A stretch of 64,000 nucleotides of DNA from Ephydatia muelleri (GCA_013339895.1 JABACO010000118.1:1-64000); one strand, 5' to 3'; shown: positions 1 through 14,265, numbered from the stretch's first letter. Translations and numbers: made by a program. Notes: generated by a model from the letters alone, not told the origin.

Positions 1-56
1 GTCCCTTCCAAGGTAACAGGCAACAGGCAACAGCTCCCTCAAGTCTTGAGACCACC

Positions 57-1911
57 TCACACACCAGGGGTCAGGTCCGTAACACTGCCGATCGAGAGGG
101 GTGGGGCAGAAAACTCCACCAGCTCTGGCCCGAAACAGGTATGGGCAGATACACTGCATGGTTGCAACGATGCAATCGGATTCATCTTGCCCTCCACCTT
201 GGGTGAGACAGCCGGCACCGATTTCGACTCCCCGACGCCCTGGATGGGCATGGTCATCTTGTGCCTGGCCGTGGGTACAAGGGACTTCAGCACAAACTGC
301 TGGGGCATGGGCTCGTTGCACCTGGGGGAAGAATTTATCACTTTCAGGAGGCATCACCCGCCTAGAAATTTATTACACTTTGATTGCTGTTCATGAATGC
401 CTTTTCTGTGTATATATATTTTGGTTCCCTAAGTATGACCAGTCTATATGTGGAAACCATCATCAGATTTACATAATGGATCACTATGTGTCCTAGTGAC
501 CACAAGACACAGAGAGGGATGGAGAGGAGAGAGAGGTAGGGATAGGGAGGATGGAGGGCGAGGGAGGAGGGAGAGAGAGGAGGAGGGAGAGGAGGTATAA
601 GAGGAGGGAGGGCGGGAGAGGGTGGGACCACATACATACACACATACATACACACCCACATACACACACACATACACAAACACAGGCACTCGTAACAGTG
701 ATGTGGAAAAAGGTGTCATTGCACATGGTGAATCAACGTGAGGGGCATGGCTTACGTTGGGTGGACGGGACAATACAGCAGAAAGTAGGGGGGGCACTGT
801 TACCTGGTCATAGTAGGAGGAGAGACGAACGATGGATCTTTTCACAGATGGGAGACTGACCTCCCAGAGGCTGGAGTGCAGTACGGTTGAACTCATTCAG
901 ACCCCCTGGGGTGCAAGTTTGCAGCAACTTGCATGGTGGGGAAGAAACAGTGTGGTAAGGAGTTGATGGTCTCCGAGGAGAGTCGGAGCACACCACATGT
1001 GGGGAAAAACAAAGTGCGAAATAGGATGAAGGTACTACATAATAGCCTTACCCTAAAAACGTTACTGCATGTGCTCACATTCACATATATGGAAGACACA
1101 TTCACACCACAGATACACACACACACACACACACACCACATGCTTTGAGATTTGTCCACATCACACATCAAGCATGTCTGCCTCGCCACCAATCCTAACA
1201 CACCACCATCAATACAATTTGAGGGAAGAGATAGAGAGAGAATAGCTCACTGTAGTTGGTGTATACCCTCCCCTCCCCCCTCAACCCTCCCCCTCAACCC
1301 TCCCCTCCAACCCACATCCTCTCAGCCTGTACTTTTGCATTCAGTATCATTCATATGGCATCAACAAGCCTCAATGCTCATCACTATCACACAAAACACC
1401 ACAAGCTGAAAATACACTCTCATTCAATTCTCTCCCCCTCACCACATTCACCTCACCCTTCTCCACCTCTGCCACACCCCTCCACCATACCTCAAAGACA
1501 CACCTCCCACCACACACCCTCCATCCTGTTACCTCGGAAGCAGATAGCAGTTCCCCATCACCATCAGGGCCCTCATGACGAGCACCAAAGGGTGGGAGGT
1601 ACTTAGGTCATTCATGTCCCCGGTGCTATCGTCGTAAACCACCGTGGCCCCACCCACACTGGACTGGAACTTGGCCTTCTCTTCCTCCTTGAGGAGGTCG
1701 GTGAGGGAGATCTTCCCGGCCAGGAACCGCCTCTTTTATCATGCCCGTGAAGTAGACGTTGATGGCACCGCTGATGTGGCATGAGTTGTAGGAGAGGACC
1801 GGGCGACAGTCGATGATGAAGTACTGCTGGTCTGCGTGGAGGTCTCTGGCTAGCTCATGGGGGTTGATGACTTTGGACGTGCCCTGCGATCGACTGGTGT
1901 TCAGAAGCCAT
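57..1911 (-). CDS. MAP-kinase-phosphatase-like rhodanese protein, three visible exons (copy A, frameshifted)
   Basis: Exons lie at 1911-1533, 905-804 and 321-57. Exon 1 encodes a rhodanese/CDC25-like domain with the DCRP and YNSCHISGAINV motifs, then an IKRRF basic cluster where dual-specificity MAPK phosphatases carry their kinase-interaction motif. Exon 2 continues with GGLNEF, the usual rhodanese end. Exon 3 ends in a proline- and serine-rich tail stopping at 57. This copy has an extra A in the run before the RR codons and another indel at the exon 1 end, so its frame is broken where the copy at 60487-62350 reads on. No HCxxGxxR phosphatase exon is visible in the introns. The gene is divergent from the Sp gene, with an inverted-repeat element between them. 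Confidence 0.6.
605..690. repeat. AC/ATAC microsatellite
   Basis: Interrupted ACAC and ATACAC units follow a GGGA-rich purine stretch (about 505-610). It lies in an intron of the phosphatase-like gene. The copy near 61690-61890 has a different length. Confidence 0.85.
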
Positions 1912-1969
1912 GGGTGTGAACTATTACTGGAGGGTGAGGGGGAGGACATTAAATGACGCATAACATTGG

Positions 1970-2293
1970 GCTATTCCATTATTTAACCGTACACCCCTAC
2001 AGATGACAATAATTGCAAACGTATACCCCCGGGACAATTTATAAAAACACCCCTGGACAAGCTTGTATTATACCTCTACCCCCCAGGGACAGACTTGTAA
2101 ATGCCCCTGGACGAGCTTCTGTTTTGCCCCACCCCCCTGGACGTTGTTCCACTCCTCCCTGGACAAGCTTCTATTATGCCTTCTATCCCCCCGGGACAGG
2201 GATTTAAATGACCACCCCCCGTGACATATTCCCTATACCCCCCTGGACACCATTTATTGTCATCTGTAGGGGTGTATAATTAAATAATGGAAC
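1970..2293. mobile_element. MITE-like element with an internal GGAC minisatellite (copy A)
   Basis: The left end starts GCTATTCCATTATTTAAC and continues through CACCCCTACAGATGAC. The right end is the inverted form of about 40 bases. Between them are several units of roughly 30-40 bases, each centred on CCCCTGGAC or CCCCGGGAC, with AAGCTT-like spacers. There is no coding capacity. The same element is at 60103-60427, and a diverged family member is at 63138-63487. It lies in the short promoter region between the phosphatase-like gene and the Sp gene. Confidence 0.75.
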
Positions 2294-2455
2294 ACCCCAT
2301 CGCATTTCCTATCTCTCTCTCCCTCCCGTATCTTATGCTACCAACGCACAAAGCACGCACGTTTCACACACACCACACACAAAACCTGTCAAATAGAAAT
2401 AGAAATCGCCTAGCTAGGCCTACCGCATCCGCTACAAATAGAATTCTAATAGTTA

Positions 2456-3214
2456 ATGTTGCAAACGCATGCGCAAATGCTACCGGTGCGCTCCAATAAG
2501 AATTTTAACCATGCGGTGTTAGCCATGGTCTCCCATAAGCCACCCATGATCGTTCAGCTTTCTGACATTCCCGCGTTGATTCCTGCCCACGATGCTGTGA
2601 TGACCGCTGCAGCCACTGGCTGGTCAGCGCCCTCGCTACTGGCTCAAAACGCGCAGCTACAGAATGTTGGCCCTGCAGTGATACAGACAGACGCGCTCCA
2701 GTACTACGACCAGGCGGACCAGCTAGCTACGCGCAGGAAGCGGCGTTTCGCATGCACTTGTCCCAACTGCCAAAACGGGCAAAACGTCAAGTCAAGCAAA
2801 GAAGGGGCGCCGTCCAAGAAGCAACACGTCTGTCATTACTCGAAATGCGGAAAGAGCTACGAGAAAACGTCGGATCTGCGTGCTCACCTTTGCTGGCACA
2901 CGGGTGAGAGGCCATTCCACTGCACGTGGCTTTACTGTTTGAAACAGTTCACCCGTTCTTCCGAGCTAAAGCGACACCTGCGAACGCATACGGGAGAGAA
3001 GCGTTTCGTGTGCACGGAGTGCTCGAAACGCTTCATGCGTAGGGATCATCTCAGCAAGCACGTCGAAATTCATCAGAAGGTCACTAAAGAACGAGGCGAC
3101 GGCTTTGTTGAGGACTGCACTGCGGAAGGTTTGGCCGAGGAAGGGGACGAGTGCAGTGAGGATGAACGCTGCAGTTCCGCCAGCGAAGCTTCACCGTGCG
3201 AAGACCATGCGTGA
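2456..3214 (+). CDS. Sp: Sp-family zinc finger transcription factor
   Basis: The encoded protein has a Btd box ([10 protein letters not shown]) followed by three C2H2 fingers in the Sp order: [40 protein letters not shown] and [20 protein letters not shown]. The CTWLYC and RRDHLSKH signatures separate Sp from KLF proteins. Sp factors bind GC boxes. The fingers are near the C-terminus, followed by an acidic, serine-rich tail. The first ATG (2456) is not supported by the copy at 59182-59937, which has an extra T there. The ATG at 2525 (MVSHKPP) is the safer start. The N-terminal activation region is short for the family, so an upstream exon is possible. Confidence 0.85.
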   Translation: MLQTHAQMLPVRSNKNFNHAVLAMVSHKPPMIVQLSDIPALIPAHDAVMTAAATGWSAPSLLAQNAQLQNVGPAVIQTDALQYYDQADQLATRRKRRFACTCPNCQNGQNVKSSKEGAPSKKQHVCHYSKCGKSYEKTSDLRAHLCWHTGERPFHCTWLYCLKQFTRSSELKRHLRTHTGEKRFVCTECSKRFMRRDHLSKHVEIHQKVTKERGDGFVEDCTAEGLAEEGDECSEDERCSSASEASPCEDHA

Positions 3215-3568
3215 CCTGCTCATGTCGCTTAGCGATTCTTCGTGGATTGAGTCGCCTTGCAACACATCAACTTCTTTTTTTTAATTTTTTTTTATTTTGA
3301 CTGTATTTATCACTTTTTCGGACTCGCATATATCAATGATTTCAATCAGATCGATGGTTATAACAGTGTATCGATTCAAGTTCTGATGTGGGTTAACCGG
3401 CGAAATTATTTGTACCGTAATGTAACCAGTAACCGCGGAATTAAAAATGACTTTTAATATATTGTTGAAATCGGGCAGATGGGTAGATCAGCTATTCGCT
3501 AGTGCCTTTCGATTGTATATCCGATGTAGGAAACATAAAAAGAGCAGGTATCATAATATTCGACAGAA

Positions 3569-4307
3569 ATGGACAGGCTTACAAGGATGCGGCGTATGGA
3601 AGATGTCAAGTGCATCGATGAGGCTTATGAGACGCACGCTGTGACTGGCAGGTGGAGACTTGTAATTCAAATTGTAAGTGGTAAGCAAATAGTTTGGGGT
3701 GGTAAGACCTTATTTCCAATTAGTGCAGTTGAAGGGTGTGTGTGCATAGATAGCTACAGGTGTACGCTGGGGGGTTTGAGATGGGTGTGTACTAGCTGGG
3801 GTAGAAATACGATGGAGTGGAGGATAAAGTCATGACATCCATTGTGCGCTGGGTGTATGTTTTGCTGTTATGCACTGGGATAACTCTTTCCCATTTGTCA
3901 ACAACACAATGTATACAAGAATATTCTTTAAAAAATAAAGCTTCTGTACGCATGAATGTTTTCCCTTTCCATTGCCACAATGTAATGATGTTCATCTGTC
4001 TATGTTATCCTCATATATGTATGTACAAATGCATGTAGTTTGCAGTGTTTTCCACACCCTACCCAACTTACCGGTATCTGTATATGTACCCCCCCCCCCC
4101 CCCCCCCCCCCCGGGCTGAATAAAATTCTCTCTCTCCCACTGTGTCACCTCTCCCTTCAGGCTACTCATCCTGTGGATGAAGGAACTGGGGGTGTGGCTA
4201 ATGGGGGTGGAGAAGACAAACCATTGGGACCATGTGGAGCCTGATAACGTGTCCAAGCTAGTCTCCATGTTAGAAGGCCAGGTGTCCAAATTAGACCAGA
4301 AGCTCAG
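3569..4307 (+). CDS. Coiled-coil protein, first two exons (copy A)
   Basis: Exon 1 (3569-3651) starts at an ATG ([13 protein letters not shown]) and ends at a GT donor in phase 2. Exon 2 (4161-4307) follows a CTCCCTTCAG acceptor, starts in the matching phase, and ends AAGCTCAG before GTAAGA, again in phase 2. The second exon encodes [14 protein letters not shown] and then a heptad-like stretch ending [17 protein letters not shown] do not recognise the family; a spectrin-repeat-like or other coiled coil is possible. Later exons were not found. Copies are at 41700-42442 and 58092-58825; this copy has H where they have Q. Confidence 0.5.
4091..4113 (+). repeat. Poly-C tract before a splice acceptor
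   Basis: A run of about 23 C lies about 50 bases upstream of the 4161 acceptor. Its length differs in the copies at about 41896-41923 and 58286-58306 (as G on the plus strand). Confidence 0.9.
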
Positions 4308-4365
4308 GTAAGAGTGTGTGGCATGTACACTGTAGGTGTGGTTAGTGTGTGTGGGGGTGTGGTTA

Positions 4366-4880
4366 ATATACACACATACACACACACTCATACACACACA
4401 CATACACACATACACACTCATACACACAAATACACACACACTCATACACACACGTACACACATACACACACACACTCATACACACATACACATACACACA
4501 CATACGCACACATACACACACACATACACACACATACACACACACACACACTCCTACACACACATACACACACATAACACACCACTCATACACCACACAT
4601 ACACACATACACACTCATACACACACATAACACACATACATACACAATACACACACACTCATACCCACACACTCGATACACCACACCATACACACCACAC
4701 ACACACACACACATACACACACATACACACACTCATACACACATACACAACACATAAACACACACTCATACACACATACACACATACACATACACACATA
4801 CACACATACACCACACACACTCATACACACACACACTCATACACACACACACACACTCATACACACACACACTCATGCAC
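4366..4880. repeat. Complex ACACAT microsatellite, about 0.5 kb
   Basis: Interrupted AC, ACACAT and ACTCATAC units fill this intron-like stretch. Copies with different interruptions are at 41115-41643 and 57513-58033. Long open frames across it are composition artefacts. Confidence 0.95.
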
Positions 4881-5767
4881 ACATATGTGTATTCAGGTGA
4901 GGATAGGCTTTTACAACTACATCTTATGCAAGAAATATGGGAATACGCTTTTCAACATTATGTTATTACGAATTATTTCGTCTGACACTTGATGTCATAC
5001 CCTTAACAACGACCTTGACAACCGAAGACCTTTGAAACGTGAGCTCACGCTAACACCCTAGTACAAGGAAAGGAACTCTATTTGTGTTGCAAACCACGAG
5101 GCGTAGTGAACTTGCTACGGCAAGCTACGGGCCGGGTTAGTCTTAGTGTACCTCTTTGATTCTCCACGCCTGTGACAATAGGAAATGAGAAATAAAGGTT
5201 GGTTCGTAAAGGGAACTAAAGGTACTAATAGATATTTGTAATGGTTTGTAGCCACAGTTCTTTTTTGACAGTGATCAAACATACTGTAAGTACTCTATAC
5301 CGGTCAGCACGGGAGTAACGTTATGTGTTTGGTCACTAGCCTACTGTGGTATTGCCACCACGTTACGTGGGGCAATGAACAGCAGTTGTTCTTTCATGAT
5401 TGCGAGCAACTGCTGGACCTTATCGAATGATAGGTCCTTTGCAAGGTGTGGAAACGGGCGTGTATTGATTCAGCCCCCTTGTTCGCCATGGAGGCCAAAT
5501 CCGACGTGCCATTCCTTTGCCCAAGGGATTACAATAGATGCATTTTAGGTGTAATGGAAATGGAGGAATCAGGGAAAGAAGCTCTGAAGTTTTCCATGAA
5601 CTGTGGTATTGCTGTTTCTGTTGGTACATTGTGAAATAACAATGTAGAATAAAGTTTTGTGTAATTCAGTTGTACCTTATACAATGGCACTGCATGGCTA
5701 AATGTTTCAGTGAACTTTGCGCACACTTCAGTGGCAGAAGGAATAAGTATAGGGCACATTACTGTAC

Positions 5768-5931
5768 CTGTAACGTCCTGTGTATGTGATTTCCACTAAA
5801 GGCACCACCAAAGTATTGTTGCCTGTGTACATGGAAAGATTGTAGAGCTGCATCCAAACCTTTACAAATGGTCCATCATGCATGCTGAAGCCATTCTGAA
5901 CTACTGTGGTGATAGCTGCAATCTCATCATC
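5768..5931 (-). CDS. Exon of an uncharacterised protein (copy A)
   Basis: Bounded by a CAAATACAG acceptor and a CAG-GTACAG donor on the minus strand. It encodes DDEIAAITTVVQNGFS, then GPFVKGLDAALQSFHVHRQQ and YFGGAFSGNHIHRTLQ. From memory, this HxGxFxGNHxHxxL pattern resembles multi-copy uncharacterised proteins of cnidarians and other invertebrates, possibly of transposon origin. I cannot name a function. Copies at 40068-40232 and 56466-56630 are one base longer (165, divisible by 3). A long TG repeat lies directly upstream. Confidence 0.4.
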
Positions 5932-5942
5932 CTGTATTTGTT

Positions 5943-6090
<148 letters not shown>

Positions 6091-6311
6091 GATGAAGCTT
6101 GCTGCACAAAGTTTGTTGTAAAGTCATGGGCTGGGGGAAAGTGTGGACCCTCACTTTGCCCTGCAGAAAACGGTTAGTTAGCCACCAGATGGCCTGAAAT
6201 GTGTTAATAGGTGCAGATAGGCCTTCCAAATTAGCACCCCCATCACGTTCTTGCACTCCCCTCTGCACACACGTCATATGGAATGTGTTGATACGATGAT
6301 AATATAACTGA

Positions 6312-6707
6312 GTGCATCATCTCGAGGTTCACTATCTGAAGTTGAAGAAAAAAGAAATGGTATGTTTTTGTATTCATTTGGCACGCGGATTGAACATGCA
6401 ATTCTTTTATACAAAGCATAAAGTATTCTGTGGTCATCTCAGTTATGATTTGACGAGGGATGACCTCAAATCCTTTTTCAAGAATGCGGCCAATGTAACG
6501 CTACCCATGTCCTCGGGAAAAAACCGAGGTTTCGCCTTCATAGAGTTCAAGAACCAAGAGGACTACGACAGAGCACTCGCACAGAATGGAGCCAACCTGA
6601 AAGGCCGCAGGATCACTGTATCTGCATTCAAAGAACACACCAAAAAGAAAGAACAATTTCAAGAAACGTCTGTAAAAAAGTATATAATAATCCATAAGTA
6701 TTGTTGA
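6312..6707 (+). CDS. RRM-domain RNA-binding protein (copy A)
   Basis: This encodes a single RNA recognition motif, with RNP2-like VFCGHLS and RNP1 NRGFAFIEF separated by the usual spacing, ending GRRITVSAF plus a lysine-rich tail. It resembles the RRMs of nucleolin-like or small RRM proteins, but the gene cannot be named. The first 30 residues before KHKVFCG are unlike an RRM, so the true exon may begin near 6416. The stop is at 6705-6707, and a possible polyadenylation signal (AATAAA) is near 7021. Copies at 39291-39686 and 55691-56086 encode the same 131 residues. Confidence 0.7.
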   Translation: MHHLEVHYLKLKKKEMVCFCIHLARGLNMQFFYTKHKVFCGHLSYDLTRDDLKSFFKNAANVTLPMSSGKNRGFAFIEFKNQEDYDRALAQNGANLKGRRITVSAFKEHTKKKEQFQETSVKKYIIIHKYC

Positions 6708-7570
6708 ACCCAGTGACTTGCACGTGATTAAACGGGGCTATTATTCAACATTGTAGATAGGTGAGGGTGGCATTGGATTTTCTCCCTTGTCCCCGTTCTT
6801 ATTACTACGCTGCCACGTGTAAAGTGGCGTGTTCGCTGGCCCCGTCACGCCGCTACCATCTTTCGGCTCATTTCGAGGCGGTGAGCTATAATTAGAACCC
6901 TGAGCTTGTCAACGGGAGGCGACAGTGCTTTTATACTAATAGAGGCGAGAAAGTTTGTGTCATTGCCTTCTATATTACTAACGGGCTGGAGTCAACTATT
7001 GAAAGATATAAAGAGTGAGTAAATAAAGCCCAAACGGAACAGTTCGTTGTGTATTTTGGATATTTGTGTTGGTAATGAACCCTTTCCCCCTTCCGTTCAT
7101 CTAATTATATATTCATGTTACGTAATCGTACCGTATAACTGCTGATGTAGCGTAAAGAAGTATTAACGCTTCGCCACCGCTTATACCTTGCGCACACCAA
7201 TGAGACAGTGAAATCTTCATTCAAAAGCGACCACGAAGGTTCTTCGCCTCACTGTATGATAAAAATGCATAAACTAGCTACATACTAGTATTAGTAGTAC
7301 ATGTACTTTCATGCTTTTGTATTAGAATATTAAGGAAGAATATTAATAAGGTAGAGGCGGCTGTGTGTGTGGTTGTTGGTGTGCAGGGTCATGTTCTTCA
7401 TCCAACTTTAAACACATGACTACAGATCATATGAACAGAGATGGTGATGTCATACATAGACCCATCAACACTAATCAACAGCACATTATATCACATCAAC
7501 AGTAATCAATTTTGAAGAAGCTCATACTCTATATATGATATCACTGCAGTTACACAATTTGCATTGATAC
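6708..7570. other. Non-coding stretch after the RRM gene
   Basis: I see no convincing exon. It contains an AATAAA on the plus strand near 7021. It is conserved base for base, by eye, in both inverted copies (about 38430-39290 and 54830-55690). Confidence 0.6.
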
Positions 7571-7621
7571 ATGTGTGTGTTCTTGGTAATACTCATTCTT
7601 GTTACTGACTGTTCCTTGGCC

Positions 7622-7746
7622 AGGGAGAGGGGAGAGAGGGAGCAAGGAGAGGGAGAGGGAGAGGGCAGGGAGAGGGAGAGAGGGGGCAGGGAGAGAGAGG
7701 GCGGGGATAGGGAGAGAGGGGGGCGGGGAGAGGGAGAGGGGGTGAG
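7622..7746 (+). repeat. GAGAGGGAG/GGCAGGGA purine minisatellite, short allele
   Basis: Units of about 15-23 bases such as GGGAGAGAGGGGGCAGG span about 125 bases. The same locus is about 235 bases at 54541-54775 and about 1660 bases at 36718-38380, which makes it a strong VNTR. Confidence 0.93.
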
Positions 7747-7820
7747 AGGATCAGATGTGCCATACCTGCCCTGAGTGGGTCCCCAACTGGATCAAGTGCA
7801 AAGTCCACCATACACCTTAC

Positions 7821-8070
7821 GCCCCAAGCCTCTTCTGCACAGAGTCTTGCATCACAAACTTGTCCATGTCCTCGGCCGCACAAACTTGTCGATCAGGTCC
7901 CTCCTGAGGTACAGCTTCATGGTCGCCCGCGAGGGCTGGAAGACGGCCAGGTAAGGAAGGATGGCGCCCAACGCCTCCTCAGAGACGCTCGCCCTTGCAC
8001 GCCTTGTCCACAAGATCCACCCTCACGGCCTCCTTGGGACTGAACAGGTGGCCCTGCTGCAGGGCTGCTG
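7821..8070 (-). pseudogene. ECI1: Enoyl-CoA delta isomerase 1-like terminal region, frameshifted (copy A)
   Basis: Read on the minus strand after a TATGGGTCAG acceptor, it encodes AALQQGHLFSPKEAVRVDLV, DKACKGERL, EEALGAILPY, ATMKLYLRRDLIDKFV and EDMDKFVMQDSVQKRLGA. These pieces match the C-terminal part of mitochondrial ECI1 (fatty acid oxidation; LFSPAEAL and VDQV region, SIQKSL near the end). Two frame changes are needed: after GERL and after DKFV. Both are present in all three copies (36395-36644, 54218-54467). No upstream ECI1 exon is found; where it should be lies the opposite-strand tyrosine-rich exon. A degenerate fragment is the simplest reading. Confidence 0.6.
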
Positions 8071-8166
8071 CTGACCCATATGATGGGTGAGCATTAAAAG
8101 GAACCAGCCGGGCGCCCCCACCTTGGCAGCGGTGACCTCGACTCGATCCGTAGTCTCTCTCCGCAG

Positions 8167-9166
8167 CAACGCGATGGTCATGGTGCCGGCGGCCACGGTG
8201 ACGGGAAGGCAATTGGCCAACATAAGAAGCCGATCTACAACACGCCAAAGCCTTCAGTGGACTCCCTCCCACCTTCGTACAACAGAAGGACCTCCACCTC
8301 AACCTCCTCTGGCTACCACAGCCAGACCAAGGTCCCCATCTACGACACACCAAAGCCATCGGTTGACTACCTGTCTCCATTCTACAACAGGCCCCCTCTC
8401 TACTTCTACCTCCTCCGGCTACCAAAGCCAGACCAACATCACCTCCCCTGCGAGTACCTCAGGGTCACCGTCTGTTCACTCAGAGACCATCCCACCCGTC
8501 CAACGGGACCATCACCCGGGCAGGCTGGGATGCCAGATCTCTGCCCCGTGCAACATTAACCCCCGTCGCATCGTCAGCCAGCCGATTGGCAGTACCTCCA
8601 GCCTCTTGCGCAACCACACCCCTCGCTCCTCCTGCCACTTGGACGACCCGGCGTTCTTCGACTGTTCTCTTGCGTCAGAGGAAGACCTCCACACTGACTA
8701 CCCGGTGGGCCAGTTGGACCAGGAAAGCGTGGCAGACGGCTCCCATGCCCAGCGTAGGAGTGCCACCATACCCTTGGGTCCGTCCCTGGGCAGGGGGCAC
8801 ACCCAGAACCGTTGTCACACGACAGCCATGTGTAAAGTGCCCAGAGGTGTGAATGGTGGCAGTGGGTGTGATGAGTATGAACAGATGATCCACCCTTCAT
8901 TCGCTCACCGGGCGGTGTACAAGGACCCCGACTACGTGTACATGCACCCGGCAGTGTCCCGCACCCCAGACTCCTCCCAGTCCCCAGCGGCTTATCCAAA
9001 CTATGACTATGTGCCTCCAGCGTCCTCCCTGAGCACCATCAGCAAGGTGGAGAGGCCCACCCCTTACGAGAACCACCCCCTCCCCCGGGACCTGCAGAAC
9101 GTTGTCCCCGTCACCTTCCAGCCCAGGTACGAGAATGTGGAGACGGTCAAGAGGAGCATAGTGTGA
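8167..9166 (+). CDS. Tyrosine-motif-rich cytoplasmic tail, last exon (copy A, one-base frameshift)
   Basis: The exon follows a CTCTCTCCGCAG acceptor and ends with a stop at 9164-9166. It is one base longer than the intact copy at 53121-54119: an extra C in the CAGGCCCCC run near 8393. Motifs are PIYNTP, PIYDTP, two SGYxSQ repeats, YEQM and YVYM (YxxM, PI3K p85 SH2 type), YENH and YENV (YxN, Grb2 SH2 type), YDYVPP, and a C-terminal RSIV that fits a class I PDZ ligand. This is the tail of a receptor tyrosine kinase or a docking protein; the upstream exons are not visible. Confidence 0.65.
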
Positions 9167-9169
9167 GAA

Positions 9170-9628
9170 CAGGTTCTTCCCTTTTTTTTCCCACTCCGCC
9201 CTCCTCAAACAGGTGTTAAATGCATGTACTTGTACCATAGATAAACATCAAAGGCCCCAGTATACAGCTGTGCCATAACTGTCTGTACCATCATCAGAGT
9301 GTTTGCCACATGTATAACTGGTGTGTGCAAGTATGCTGTACATGTGTGTGTGTGTGTGGTTGTGTATAATAACATATGCCATGCGATAGTGTGAATGTGA
9401 GAAGGAAGGAGTGGTTTACAGGGCGTGGACTACCCTCCCCCCCCCCCCCCCCCCCCCCCCGCCACCTACATGTACATGTACATGTACATACAGCCAAACA
9501 AGTACACACACACTTGCACACACACAGCAAACATACACATACACTCATTGGCAAGAGCTATCATGTCTAGTTGGGAATAGGAGCCATATCCTTCACTTGT
9601 GCTCTGGATGGGTGTGCTGGCTATGAGC
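9170..9628. repeat. Dispersed 0.45-0.55 kb segment R1 (copy 1)
   Basis: Includes TTCCCACTCCGCC, an AC run, a poly-C run (9437-9460), an ACATGTACATGT run and CTCTGGATGGGTGTGCTGGC. Other copies: 29340-29757 (same strand), 32252-32790, 45219-45790 and 52528-53103 (opposite strand). It may contain a small exon after GGGAATAG, encoding AISFTCALDGCAGYE. Confidence 0.8.
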
Positions 9629-9645
9629 TATATTTGTGGTCTTGT

Positions 9646-9649
<4 letters not shown>
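9629..9649 (-). other. 21-base piece of the CCCH-gene exon at a junction
   Basis: The 21 bases between the end of R1 (9628) and the start of ERK homology (9650) are identical to the reverse complement of 28615-28635, inside the muscleblind-like exon. Both joins are flush, as in a templated insertion at a rearrangement junction. Confidence 0.7.
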
Positions 9650-12324
<2,675 letters not shown>

Positions 12325-13175
12325 CTATATGTACATCCCTTGACCATATTCCACAGATGCTACAGGAAGTTAAGTTAAGGAGTTAGTATTCACCCTCCAC
12401 AAAGGAACACTTGCTGTCTATCACATTACATTTCCTCTACCCATAAAACCACCCCACACCCTCCTATCATCACTATGGTTCTAAATAAAGCCTCATCGAA
12501 GCCTCACCTATCACAAGCTGAATGATCCAAATCCAGGGACAGAATATACCAGTGGCACTAAACAGGAAAAGCACAGCAATCTCTAGTGAAAAACGATAAA
12601 GTAGATTTTAAAAATTCTTTCCGACATAAAACGAAGATAGCCTACAGTACGCTCGCTAGGGCAATATGACACACACAAGTCAGCGTCAGCAGGGGATAGT
12701 GTATTATAAGTCATCAATAACCGGCGTACAGTACGTTCGCTTAGGGCCTTGCAAGTCTAATAGCTCTTTGGCGGCGTAGGTGTGTAGCTTCCTGAACGCT
12801 AGGCTAACTCTACAATAACAATAATAATAAAGCCACTTGTTTAAACACCACTTACACACAACCGCAATTCTTATCTACAAGTTCCAAATCACGTCACGTG
12901 CAGGAGATCGTAACGCTACGTCACTGTAACGTAACTTACATTTGTATATTGGAAGATTGGTCACCAGCATATCTTCTTTGCAATGAGAATCACTGAATGT
13001 CAAAATATATTAATTACTCCATCTGTAATATAATTATCACAGACACATGCATGCAACAACATGACGTATAGAACATATGTTTGATAATGATCCATTTTAA
13101 AAAATATGTGTCGGGGGGGGGGGGGGGGGGGGGGGGGAGGTCATTCAAACCTCTCGACCCCCCCCCCCCCCCCCC

Positions 13176-14175
13176 NNNNNNNNNNNNNNNNNNNNNNNNN
13201 NNNNNNNNNNNNNNNNNNNNNNNNNNNNNNNNNNNNNNNNNNNNNNNNNNNNNNNNNNNNNNNNNNNNNNNNNNNNNNNNNNNNNNNNNNNNNNNNNNNN
13301 NNNNNNNNNNNNNNNNNNNNNNNNNNNNNNNNNNNNNNNNNNNNNNNNNNNNNNNNNNNNNNNNNNNNNNNNNNNNNNNNNNNNNNNNNNNNNNNNNNNN
13401 NNNNNNNNNNNNNNNNNNNNNNNNNNNNNNNNNNNNNNNNNNNNNNNNNNNNNNNNNNNNNNNNNNNNNNNNNNNNNNNNNNNNNNNNNNNNNNNNNNNN
13501 NNNNNNNNNNNNNNNNNNNNNNNNNNNNNNNNNNNNNNNNNNNNNNNNNNNNNNNNNNNNNNNNNNNNNNNNNNNNNNNNNNNNNNNNNNNNNNNNNNNN
13601 NNNNNNNNNNNNNNNNNNNNNNNNNNNNNNNNNNNNNNNNNNNNNNNNNNNNNNNNNNNNNNNNNNNNNNNNNNNNNNNNNNNNNNNNNNNNNNNNNNNN
13701 NNNNNNNNNNNNNNNNNNNNNNNNNNNNNNNNNNNNNNNNNNNNNNNNNNNNNNNNNNNNNNNNNNNNNNNNNNNNNNNNNNNNNNNNNNNNNNNNNNNN
13801 NNNNNNNNNNNNNNNNNNNNNNNNNNNNNNNNNNNNNNNNNNNNNNNNNNNNNNNNNNNNNNNNNNNNNNNNNNNNNNNNNNNNNNNNNNNNNNNNNNNN
13901 NNNNNNNNNNNNNNNNNNNNNNNNNNNNNNNNNNNNNNNNNNNNNNNNNNNNNNNNNNNNNNNNNNNNNNNNNNNNNNNNNNNNNNNNNNNNNNNNNNNN
14001 NNNNNNNNNNNNNNNNNNNNNNNNNNNNNNNNNNNNNNNNNNNNNNNNNNNNNNNNNNNNNNNNNNNNNNNNNNNNNNNNNNNNNNNNNNNNNNNNNNNN
14101 NNNNNNNNNNNNNNNNNNNNNNNNNNNNNNNNNNNNNNNNNNNNNNNNNNNNNNNNNNNNNNNNNNNNNNNNNNN
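13176..14175. other. Assembly gap of 1000 N
   Basis: Exactly 1000 N, with a C run on the left and a G run on the right. This looks like a fixed-size scaffold join, with the homopolymers as the place where assembly stopped. Apparent open frames through it are meaningless. Confidence 0.99.
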
Positions 14176-14265
14176 GGGGGGGGGGGGGGGGGGGGGGCCG
14201 AGCTAAGGGGGCCGAGCCAGCATGAGGACCCCTGATGTCCCACATGTGGGAATGTTACCATTTTT
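14176..14265. repeat. Inverted repeat partner of 16420-16513
   Basis: The G run is followed by CCGAGCTAAGGGGGCCGAGC and then GTCCCACATGTGGGAATGTT. The reverse complement is at 16420-16513, also ending in a C run. A short piece is found near 23208-23231. Confidence 0.8.

Noticed and set aside
4314-4992. His-Thr and Cys-Val dipeptide frames over AC/TG repeats, also near 6000, 40000, 51500, 52300 and 57700
   Set aside because: Translation of microsatellites.
5446-5634. Plus-strand 62-codon frame with an AATAAA behind it
   Set aside because: Identical in three copies, but without an acceptor or family match; the minus strand in the same area has the better exon. Left unassigned.
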